Translations under genes and position numbers: made by a program | The notes under the pieces: generated by a model | Database searches by the model: none | What the model was told of the DNA's origin: nothing | What the model saw: the letters and a program-made list of their open reading frames with translations, nothing else | Shown: in pieces, positions 55,001 to 63,604 of the stretch | Layout: the number at the start of each line of letters is the position of its first letter | Position numbering within the stretch: position 1 is the stretch's first letter | Assembly (NCBI GenBank): GCA_964019165.1 | Contig: OZ025281.1 | Coordinates: 6,729,799-6,793,798, forward strand | Direction: 5' to 3' | DNA from: Mastigias papua | Taxonomy: Eukaryota > Cnidaria > Scyphozoa > Rhizostomeae > Mastigiidae | Length of the DNA stretch: 64,000 nucleotides

Positions 55001-55672
55001 ACTGAATTCATTTAATATTTCTTTACGAGCATGCTTAATTTCATGGGTATATTGTTCTGCAAATAATTCTGTCACATCGGCTTCATGATTCACAATCTCG
55101 GAGTTGCGAATGTCATTAATTAGTTCTTGTACCTCATTATCATTAAAGTTTTGAGCATCCACTACTAGTTCACAATTCTCGCTACTAGTGTTTTCCTTAG
55201 TGGTATCCTACATTGATTCAACAGCGGTATCTACATTCACTTCATGTCTAATCTGGTCGATCTCAGCATCTGAAAGTCTTTTATTTTTGAATATGTCTCT
55301 ACGTACATTTCCTAATGTGTTTGGATTTAGATATTCACGTACATTTGGTCCGACTATATTTCTCCATTCAACAAAAGTTTGCTCCGTATTGTTGGTATTT
55401 GGTCTAGATTGGGCGATGTAAAACGCTCTCAGAACATTTTTATAGTCCTCTCGAGTCCATTTTATTCGTTTTGATCTTGTCGAGTTATTTGGTGTTGTCA
55501 CTATAGGTTCAGGGTTAGGAAAATCCTGGTTCTGATAACCTGATAGATCATCTGTTTGAGAGCTCATTCCAGTAGCAGACTTTTCGACCTCAGGCTGGTT
55601 TCTCCCTGAGGGACGCGGCCCTTGTTCACCCGCGCGACGGCCGATGCGGTATGATTTGGTTCTGGTTTTCAT
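52019..55672 (-). pseudogene. C3 pol: one frame with two in-frame amber codons
   Basis: Frames 55208-55672, 54668-55162 and 52019-54601 are all the same frame, parted only by TAG at 55208-55210 and 54668-54670. The protein starts 'MKTRTKSYRIGRRAGEQ' and has a DNA-binding-like region 'RIKWTREDYKNVLRAFY'. It then has a basic coiled stretch, 'KSPGIDKIPNFWLYSL', RT motif A '[17 protein letters not shown]', motif B 'RGIFQGDYLSPLLFCMA', catalytic 'FYMDDLKLFA' and 'YKYLGVHECNG'. The finger 'CRFCDKFTETIDHLISSC' and RLE 'QANRPDIIIKDFKEQTC' with 'LLIDMSIPTD', 'KYKDLEIEIGRMW' follow. The 860-codon RT-RLE part is uninterrupted. Confidence 0.9.
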
Positions 55673-55769
55673 TATGAATGAAGATGCATTTTATCCTTAC
55701 TGCCAAGGGACTGAATATTTCGCGCCAGATGTCACCTGGAACTTCAAGTCCACGCGTATTTAGTGAATT

Positions 55770-56025
55770 TAAGGTTGCACAACAACCAGTGTTTTTATCG
55801 AGACACCGTCTCTAGGTGAATGCCAACCAAGGCTCAAGAGCTGATCAACTGCCCATGAGACAGACTAGCCCCCGCCGGATGCCAACCCGGTATTTCGTAG
55901 TCTCGGGGAGAGCTAACAGGTGCTACACCTTGCTCAAGGGTGACCTGGAGGTAGTTGTGGCTAAAGGTAACCTCATTATCCTACGTCGAAACTCCACAAC
56001 CGGATGTAGTTATGTCATACCCAGG
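55770..56025 (-). promoter_or_regulatory. Conserved 5' leader block of C3 (shared with family A)
   Basis: Almost the same sequence as the family A leaders although the downstream protein is divergent. Small differences include a 2-base loss in the TAACTACATCCGG segment and a shorter CCTGGG start. Confidence 0.7.
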
Positions 56026-56082
56026 ATTATTATTATTATTATGTTCTTTTTATCACAGGAGAAGTTCCTGGTGAGTTCATCC

Positions 56083-56117
56083 CGAAAGCAAGCTAGAACA
56101 ACTAGCCTCAGGTTTCG
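56083..56117 (-). other. 3'-UTR stem-loop of A2
   Basis: CGAAA (56083-56087) pairs with TTTCG (56113-56117); inside, GCTAG (56092-56096) pairs with CTAGC (56102-56106) around loop AACAA. It overlaps the stop codon. Confidence 0.7.
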
Positions 56118-59100
56118 AGAACCTTTCTCAATGTTCTTGCAGTTCCCAACAACGCCGTTTTCTGTATCACTTCAGTCCTGATCTTGATTCCTATTTTCTC
56201 TACGTAATGCTCTGCTTCTTTCGTGACACATCCCAACGCACCAACTACAACTGGAATGACACTTACTTTTCGAAGGCGCCATAACCTTGCGATTTCTCTT
56301 TTTAGATCTTGATACTTTTCGATTTTCTCTTGTTCTTTCTGTTTTATCCTTGTATCTCCTGGCACGGCTATGTCAATGATCAAGCACTCTTTTTCTGGTT
56401 TTAGCTCGACAACAATGTCTGGTCGCCTATGCTCAATTTCGTTATCTGTATTAATGTTAAAGTCCCACAGTACCTTGACGCTTTCATTTTCAGAAACACC
56501 TTCTGGCTTGTGATTGTACCATTGTTCAGCCCTGGGTAGGCCATACTTCTTGCAAATCTCCCAGTGAACTATCCGTGCTACGTTGTTGTGGCGTCGCTTA
56601 TATTCCTTCTGGGCTAATTTGCTACATTCACATATGATATGGCTCACTGTTTCCCCTTTCTCACCACACATTCTACAAGTCGGTGAATCTCTTGATTTGT
56701 CGATATGATGTTTAACGTAATTTGTACGTATTGCTTGCTCTTGTGCTGCCATGAGCAGTGCTTCTGTCCCTTTCTTCAAGTCTCCATTTGTTAGCCACAA
56801 CCATGATTTCTTCCTGTCAACTATCCCATCCGTATCTCTGAAAAACTGACCATGCATTACTTTTTCATGCCACTTGTCTTCTCTTTCTCTTCTTTTTTGA
56901 TCCTTATACTCTGATGGTTTAATGATGTCATTGCTAATTTCCTGTTGGTTATGCACTGCTTTTAATAATTGCTCTGGGCTGTTTTTAACATACCATCTAA
57001 GGCTATTCTCCTCTGACTGAACGGTTTCTAATACACTTTGTAACCCCCTTCCACCTCTCTGTCTTGCAATATACAATCTATCGATGTCACTTTTCGGATG
57101 TAACGCTCCATTCATTGTCATAATTTTCCGTGTCTGTCTGTCTAGTTTCTCCAATTCCTCTTTTGTCCACTTCACTATCCCGGCCCCATATCTCATCACA
57201 GCTACTGCCCAAATATTCATTGCTGAAGTGGCATTCCTGCTGTTTAAGTTTGACTTCAATATAAGTTTAATCCTTCGCTTGTATTCCTTCGTGAATCTCT
57301 CTTTCATTTCCTTCTCCTTTATCCTATCAAGTTCTACTATACCCAAGTACTTGTAACCTTCTTCCTTGACACCTTTCATCTTCTGTCCATCTGGTAGTTC
57401 AATTCCATCACAGGTGACCATCTTTCCACGCTTCATGATAATTACACCGCATTTTTCTATACCAAATCGCATGCCAATATCACAACTAAATCTATGAACT
57501 GTATTTACAAGTGATTCTATATCTCTTTCACTCTGTCCGAATAATTTTAAGTCATCCATATATAGAAGGTGATTTAATTTTGGCTGGTTTTTTCCTAAAC
57601 TATATCCAGCTTTCATCTTTCTCAAAATCAGTGACATTGGTATGAGACAGATAACAAATAGTAGTGGAGAAAGGCTATCTCCTTGGAATATTCCACGTTT
57701 GACTTTGACATCCCCTAATACTTTATCTCCTGCGTTCAACTGTACCTTCTATTTCGTCATACTCTTTTCCAGGACGTTCATAATGTTATCAGCTGCCCCA
57801 ACCAACTGTAGACTCTTTAGTATCCACGAATGTGGTATCATGTCATATGCCTTTTTATAATCTACGTACGCCATAGCTAAGTTAGTGTGTCTTCTTTTAT
57901 AGTTCCTAAGTACCATTCTATCAATGAGTAGCTGATCTTTCGTTCCGCGTGACTCTTTACGACAGCCTTTCTGTTCTGATGGTAACATATCATTAGTATT
58001 TACATGCTTGTACAGCTGCTCGGACAGCATACCCGTTAGCAATTTCCACATTAGTGGTAGACATGAAATAGGTCTGAAGTTACTCGCAGCATTTCCCTTA
58101 CTCCTGTCCTTCACACACAATACCGTTCTTCCATACGTCATCCATGCTGGAACATCCCCTTTTTCGACTAACGCATTCAACTGACAAGCAAGTCTATCGT
58201 GTAATGAAGACAAGTTTTTCAGCCAATAGCCCTGTACTCCGTCAGGTCCAGCTGCTTTCCAATTTGGTATTCTCCCCGTTTGCTTTCTTACATCCTGGAC
58301 AGTGATTTTCACATCATGTTGTTTATTGACTCTACTTAATTCAGTTTCGATCCCTCGTAGCCATTCTGCATCATCGTTATGTTCCACCGTGTTTTCCCAT
58401 ATTTCACTCCAAAACTTTCTACTTTCGTCCATACTTTCTACTGTGTTCTCTTTAATTACTTCACCATTCAGTTCCATGAAAACTCGCTTTTGGTTTGATG
58501 AAAACACCCTGTTTATTCTAAATTGGTTTATCCGCTTTTCATATCTATCTATCTTTCCTGCTTTTGCAGTTATTCTTTGCCTAAGCTCTTCCATAACAAC
58601 CTTTACCCCTTTCTTTTTCACATAATGCTTTTTGAAGATCTGTTCTAATTTCTTTACATCTTTTATTTGTCCTCTCACATAACGGTCTAATTTGCCAACA
58701 GTTTTCCTCAACTCATTAATATCCCGCTGGATCCTCCTTTTCCAAAACGGTTCTTGAGACACTTCATCCTTTCTCTGTTTCAATCCTAACCGTTGGCTCA
58801 CATAGACAGCTACAGCATTTATCAGATCGTTTGTTTCTGTTACATCTACTGTCATAATATATTCTAACACCTTATTCACATTTCCAGTAATCTCCCTGAG
58901 CTTTTTCCGGTCTGCGTTTCTAAAAGAGACATTAGTGATCTTTTTCTTCTTTCTAGACAATTCACAAATAATCTTTATCATTTCCAGCTGTTCTTCCGTT
59001 AATTCCGGATCAGTCAATATATAAAATTCTGATGTTGTAAAGTCTGTTCCATCCTGCGTTGGTTCATTTTCAGCTTCCAGTTGCTCTGGTCTCTCTTGTT

Positions 59101-59548
59101 CGCTGATTTCGATATTCTCTGAATTAATTCCTTGTTCTGACAAATCATTGTCTTGTTGCTCACTCACTAGTATTTCTTCATTATTTCTGTTCCTAACTTG
59201 CATCCTAATTTCCTCTAGTTCAACTTTGCTAAAGTACTCATTTGTCTTAATCACCCTGACTTGATCTAAGAGCCTTTGCGCAGTCACTTCAAACAATCCT
59301 CTGTCCATCCAATTTCTTCTCATCCTCTTCATAAAACCTCTCCTCTCTGGTTCACCTTCGTAATAACATTCCATTACAACCTTATTAAACGGCCTCCAGT
59401 TTATTCTTTCTCCTCTTCGATTGGCAGTAGCTGGATAACGACCGGGCCTGCGCTGCTCATCCACAGGGCACCTGCCGAACGAAGGGCCTTCACCAATACA
59501 GGTTCCAGCCCCATTCACGTTGTTATCTGAAATATTTTCTTGATTCAT
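56108..59548 (-). pseudogene. A2 pol: complete except for one amber codon
   Basis: ATG at 59548, then 1147 codons in one frame to the TGA at 56108, broken only by TAG at 57749-57751, where relatives have Trp (sense text 'EKSMTK-stop-KVQL'). Domains: Myb-like region, with 'YYEGEPERRGFMKRMRRNW' and 'QVRVIKTNEYFSKVELEEI'; coiled region; 'IPNWKAAGPDGVQGYWLKN'; RT motif A 'MAYVDYKKAYDMIPHSW', motif B '[18 protein letters not shown]', catalytic 'YMDDLKLFGQ'; finger 'CRMCGEKGETVSHIICEC'; RLE 'EHRRPDIVVELKPEKEC' with 'LIIDIAVPGDTR' and 'KYQDLKREIARLW'. A single TGG to TAG change would explain the break. Confidence 0.93.
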
Positions 59549-59818
59549 TTTACACTCATAAGAGGATTGTGTTTTAAAGGTGCACTACCACCAGTATTTT
59601 TATCGAGACACCATCTCTAGGAGGGTTGCCAACCAAGGCTGAAGAGTCCCCCCTACCCATGAGGCAGACTAGCCCCCGCCGGACGCCAGCCCGGTACTTC
59701 AAGGTCTCGGGGAAATTATTATTATTATTATTATTATTATTATTGTTTATTCAAATGTCTCACGGCATTGATGTTATTTGCCGGATAATTGCTGGACATC
59801 AGGCCAAGTCCCTTGGCT

Positions 59819-62800
59819 TTAGGTATCCAGTACCTTTCTTATAATCTTGGCAGTTCCTAACAGGCATGCTTTTTGCAAAAGTTCTATGCTGCATTCTATT
59901 TCAATCTTCTTCAACCACCTCTCAAAGTTCTTTCCAATCGTGCCCAGAGCTCCAATAATTAATGGTACAATTGTAACCTCTTTTACATTCCACATCCTCT
60001 TGATCTCTCGCTTTAAGTCTTGATATACCTCAATCTTCTCCTTCTCTTTCCTGTCAATTCTTGTATCAAAGGGGCAAGCTATGTCAATCAGCAAACATGA
60101 TCGATCCTTTTTATTTTCCAAGACAATATCTGGTCGGTTATGCTCAAGTCTATAATCTGTCTGTATTGGGAAATCCCATAATAATCTAAAGTCATTTGTC
60201 ACAATTGCACTGTCTATTTTATGATTGTACCATCTATCTCCATGGTCCAAACCTAGTTTCTGACATAACTTCCAGTGGACAATCTGAGCTACTTTGTCAT
60301 GTCTCCAGCCTTTATATTGTGCCTGTGCTAGCTGTTGACACTCGGATACTATATGTGCAATCGTTTCCTCCGCTTTCCCACATAATCTACAATCTTTTGA
60401 TACATTTTCCTTGTAAATGACGCTCTTTATGTAATTTGTTCCTACTGCTTGCTCTTGTGCTGCAAATATAGTACTCTCTGTTTCTTTCTTTAATCCTGAA
60501 TATCTTAACCAATTCCAGCTCTTTTCCTTATGCACTAATTCTTTTGTAGCATTGACTGTTTGCCCATGCAGCGCTTTACCTATCCATCCATTCTTATGTT
60601 GTTCATTAATCTGGCGCTTCCACACTTTAGGATCTTTGATTTCATTGTTTTTCAAAATTCCTTCTTTTTCAACTGATCTCATTATTTCGTAGTCGTTGTT
60701 CATAATATACCAGCATAGGCTGTTCTCCTCTCTTCGTACGGTATCCTCAACTCCAATTAAACCCCTGCCACCTTCTTGCCGTGCTAAATACAATCTGTTT
60801 ACATTGCTTTTAGGGTGGAATGCTCCATACATGGTTAACTTCTTTCTCGTTTTTCTATCAAGTTGTTGTAGTTCATTTAACGTCCAATTTATCAAACCAG
60901 CACCATACCTCAGCAGCGATACAGCCCACGTATTTATTGCAATGATTATGTTTCTACCATTCAGTCTGGATTTAAGAATCTTTTTCAGTCTTCGCAAGTA
61001 TTCCTTTTGCACAAGTGCTTTCATATTATTATTCATAATCTCATCTATCTCTAGCATACCAATATACTTATATCCTTCTTCTCCAACACTGTTAATTGTT
61101 TCACCATTTGGCAGTTGTACACCATTACTGTTCACAACCTTCCCTCTTTTCATTACAACACTTCCACATTTTTGAACCCCAAACTTCATACCTATATCTT
61201 CACTGAGGACACATACAGTTCTTACCAATGAATCAATTTCCATTTCATCTTTTGCAAATAACTTTAAATCATCCATAAAAAGGAGGTGATTTACTTTTAC
61301 TTGACCTCTTCCAAATTGATATCCTGCCCTACATTTTCTCAGTACAATTGACATTGGCAAAAGACAAATGACAAACAACAATGGGGACAAGCAGTCTCCC
61401 TGAAAGATTCCTCTCTGAATATTTACTTGTCCTAATTCTTCTTTCCCTGCTACCAATATCGTTTTCCAATTAGACATACTTCTTACTAATAGTTCGGTAA
61501 GGTTCTCTGCAGCTCCAATCATTTTCAGACATTCTATTATCCATGAGTGTGGTACCATATCGTACGCTTTACGATAGTCAATCCATGCGATAGAGAGATT
61601 TGTATGCCTTCGTTTTGAATTATTTATAATGGCCTTGTCAATAAGTAAGTGATGTTTGGTACCCCTTGCTTTCTTTTTACATCCCATCTGTTCAACTGGA
61701 AATAAATCTCTGTCCTCCATATAAGCATAAATCTCATTTGCAACAATCCCTGTCAAAACTTTCCACATAAGTGGAAGACATGATATTGGTCTATAGTTAT
61801 CCGCAGCATTGCCTTTACTACTATCTTTAATACACAAGATTGTCCTACCTGTAGTCATCCATGTTGGTACAACGCCAGTTCTAATAACCTCATTAAGTTG
61901 TTCAGCAATTCTGCTGTGGATCCCAAGCAAATTCTTTATCCAGAAGCCCTGCACGCCATCAGGCCCTGGGGCTTTCCAATTCGGAATTCTCTTCAGCTGT
62001 TCCTTCAATTTTACTTCATCAATCTCTATGTCCTCTTGCCTACGGTTTAATCTCATCATCTCCTCTTTGATTTCCTTCAACCACTCAGCCTGAGTGTTAT
62101 GTTCCACTGGGTTTTCCCATAGTGAACTCCAGAAGCTTCGTGCTTCATCTATATCAGGTATCAAAGTCCCATGTCTTTCTTTCCCATTCAATTCCTGATA
62201 TAACCTTCCTTGATCAACTTCAAATAATTTGTTCTGACGCTGCTGCTCATTTCTGGCTTCATATCTCTTAACCTTCGCTGCTTTTGCCACTACTCTCTGC
62301 TTTAATTCTTCTACCACAACACTAACACTTTTCTCTCTTACTCTGTACTTCTTATCGATATAGTCCATTCCCCTATTGCTACTCATTTCATTATTTTGTC
62401 TTCTCTCAAGTTTACTTATAACCTTTCTTAAATCTTTGATGTTATTGTTAATACGTCTCTTCCACCAAGGGTCTTTTTTAGGTCTTTGCACTCTTTCTTT
62501 CAGGCCCATTCTGTAGGCTATATACCATATCAATGCAATAACAAATCTGTTTGTTTCTGTTATGCAGGATGTAATGACCTTTTTTATAATATTCCCTAAC
62601 TTGTTTATTTCATTGTATATCTTCCTTTTATTAACTGTTTTGAATGCTACTTTTGGTGGATGTGTTTTTGTGTTATAAAAATTACAAATAATGGTCATCT
62701 GCTCCATTTCATCAATGTTTAACACTACATCTTCTCTAAGTTCTAATCCTTCAAAATTATCATTATTTTCAATCATATCTCCTCTCGCATTATTTGTATC

Positions 62801-63250
62801 TGTTCGCGTATCTTGTTCTCTTGTATCACTTTCACTTTGGTTACCTTCAAATTGTATCCTTTCCTGCTGGTCACTTCCATACACAGTTATGTCAGTATTT
62901 TCCTTTTCAATATCCCTCTTAATTTCTTCAAGCTCTACATCTGTTAGCCATTGATTAACCACTATAGCTCGTGCCTGATCTACCAATCTCTGTTCGCTGA
63001 TCTCAAATACACCTTTATCTCTCCATACATCCATCATCCTCTTCCGATATCCTCTTCTGTTAGGCTCACTTTTGAACTTACAATACATTACCAATCTATT
63101 TAAAGTTTTACTCCATTTTTGTCTGGCAGTCGCTTGATGACGACCGGGCCTGCGCTGCTCATCCACAGGGCACCTGCCGAACGAGGCACCTTCATCATCA
63201 TTGATTCCAGTGCCATTCACGTTGTTGTTTAATGAATTATCATTAGGCAT
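59819..63250 (-). CDS. A1 pol: intact RLE non-LTR retrotransposon polyprotein
   Basis: I chose ATG 63250; the open frame extends two codons upstream to a GTG. About 1143 residues with no break. Residues about 45-115 form a Myb-like domain (W48 in 'RQKWSKTLNRLVMYC', later 'QARAIVVNQWLTDVELEEI'), the likely DNA-binding part. A charged, coiled region follows to about 400. RT: 'IPNWKAPGPDGVQGFW', motif A '[17 protein letters not shown]' (about 560), motif B 'RGIFQGDCLSPLLFVICL', catalytic 'FMDDLKLFAK' (about 661). Zinc finger 'CRLCGKAEETIAHIVSEC' is near 955. RLE: 'EHNRPDIVLENKKDRSC' (about 1040), 'LLIDIACPFDTR', 'YQDLKREIKRMW'. Expected activities are target nicking and target-primed reverse transcription in the nucleus. 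R4/Dong-like placement rests on domain order and the TAA-type target. Confidence 0.93.
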   Translation of the reverse strand: MPNDNSLNNNVNGTGINDDEGASFGRCPVDEQRRPGRHQATARQKWSKTLNRLVMYCKFKSEPNRRGYRKRMMDVWRDKGVFEISEQRLVDQARAIVVNQWLTDVELEEIKRDIEKENTDITVYGSDQQERIQFEGNQSESDTREQDTRTDTNNARGDMIENNDNFEGLELREDVVLNIDEMEQMTIICNFYNTKTHPPKVAFKTVNKRKIYNEINKLGNIIKKVITSCITETNRFVIALIWYIAYRMGLKERVQRPKKDPWWKRRINNNIKDLRKVISKLERRQNNEMSSNRGMDYIDKKYRVREKSVSVVVEELKQRVVAKAAKVKRYEARNEQQRQNKLFEVDQGRLYQELNGKERHGTLIPDIDEARSFWSSLWENPVEHNTQAEWLKEIKEEMMRLNRRQEDIEIDEVKLKEQLKRIPNWKAPGPDGVQGFWIKNLLGIHSRIAEQLNEVIRTGVVPTWMTTGRTILCIKDSSKGNAADNYRPISCLPLMWKVLTGIVANEIYAYMEDRDLFPVEQMGCKKKARGTKHHLLIDKAIINNSKRRHTNLSIAWIDYRKAYDMVPHSWIIECLKMIGAAENLTELLVRSMSNWKTILVAGKEELGQVNIQRGIFQGDCLSPLLFVICLLPMSIVLRKCRAGYQFGRGQVKVNHLLFMDDLKLFAKDEMEIDSLVRTVCVLSEDIGMKFGVQKCGSVVMKRGKVVNSNGVQLPNGETINSVGEEGYKYIGMLEIDEIMNNNMKALVQKEYLRRLKKILKSRLNGRNIIIAINTWAVSLLRYGAGLINWTLNELQQLDRKTRKKLTMYGAFHPKSNVNRLYLARQEGGRGLIGVEDTVRREENSLCWYIMNNDYEIMRSVEKEGILKNNEIKDPKVWKRQINEQHKNGWIGKALHGQTVNATKELVHKEKSWNWLRYSGLKKETESTIFAAQEQAVGTNYIKSVIYKENVSKDCRLCGKAEETIAHIVSECQQLAQAQYKGWRHDKVAQIVHWKLCQKLGLDHGDRWYNHKIDSAIVTNDFRLLWDFPIQTDYRLEHNRPDIVLENKKDRSCLLIDIACPFDTRIDRKEKEKIEVYQDLKREIKRMWNVKEVTIVPLIIGALGTIGKNFERWLKKIEIECSIELLQKACLLGTAKIIRKVLDT

Positions 63251-63309
63251 TAACACTCAAAATGAGGATGGTTTTTTCCTGGTTTTCCTTCCATTGGGTG
63301 TTTTTATTA

Positions 63310-63544
63310 TACCGTGACACCATCACTAGGGAGATTGCCAACCAAGGCTAAAGAGCCCTCCCTACCCATGAGACAGACTAATCCCCGCCGGACGCCAACT
63401 CGGTATTTCAAGGTCTCGGGGAGAGCTAACAGGTACTACACCTTGCTCAAGGGTGACCTGGAGGTAATTGTGGCAAAGGGTAACCTCATTATCCCACGTC
63501 GAAACTCCACAACCGGATGCAGTTTTATGTCATACCCAGGACAA
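63310..63544 (-). promoter_or_regulatory. Conserved 5' leader block of A1
   Basis: On the sense strand it begins TTTGTCCTGGGTATGACAT right after (AAT)n and includes GTTTCGACGTGGGATAATGAG, CACCCTTGAGCAAGGTG (a small hairpin with a 4-nt loop) and CCGGCGGGG. The same block is present at 37870-38098, 45085-45324, 48930-49180, 55770-56025 and, shortened, 59600-59714. It must contain the internal promoter if these elements behave like other non-LTR retrotransposons; that role is inferred. Confidence 0.7.

Positions 63545-63602
<58 letters not shown>
63545..63602. repeat. Long (ATT)n microsatellite between A1 and C4
   Basis: About 19 uninterrupted ATT units, the longest in the window. It separates the 5' end of A1 from the 3' end of C4. 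Confidence 0.97.

Positions 63603-63604
<2 letters not shown>

Larger units (their letters stand above)
51907..56025 (-). mobile_element. RLE retrotransposon copy C3, full length, family C
   Basis: A complete family C element with the same type of 5' leader block as family A (about 55770-56025) and a 3' UTR carrying a 34-nt stem-loop (51941-51974). It supplies the family C reference for the 3' fragments C1, C2 and C4. Confidence 0.9.
56043..59714 (-). mobile_element. RLE retrotransposon copy A2, nearly full length
   Basis: The 5' leader is cut short at 59714 (after ...CGGGGA), losing roughly 125 nt of the block present in A1. The coding region is complete. The 3' stem-loop (56083-56117) overlaps the stop codon. 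Confidence 0.92.
59745..63544 (-). mobile_element. RLE retrotransposon copy A1, full length and apparently intact
   Basis: A 3.8-kb element with complete 5' leader (about 63300-63544), one uninterrupted ORF, and a short 3' UTR ending TTTGAATAAAC before (AAT)n. The upstream microsatellite is the longest in the window (58 bp), which fits a young locus. Confidence 0.93.

Noticed and set aside
63400..63545. HDV-like self-cleaving ribozyme at the 5' end of the RLE elements
   Set aside because: Such ribozymes are known in R2 and some other non-LTR leaders, and a short P1-like pairing (CCTGGG with TCCAGG) and a hairpin are present. I could not build a full nested double pseudoknot or find the usual J4/2 catalytic segment. 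A covariance search is needed before claiming it.
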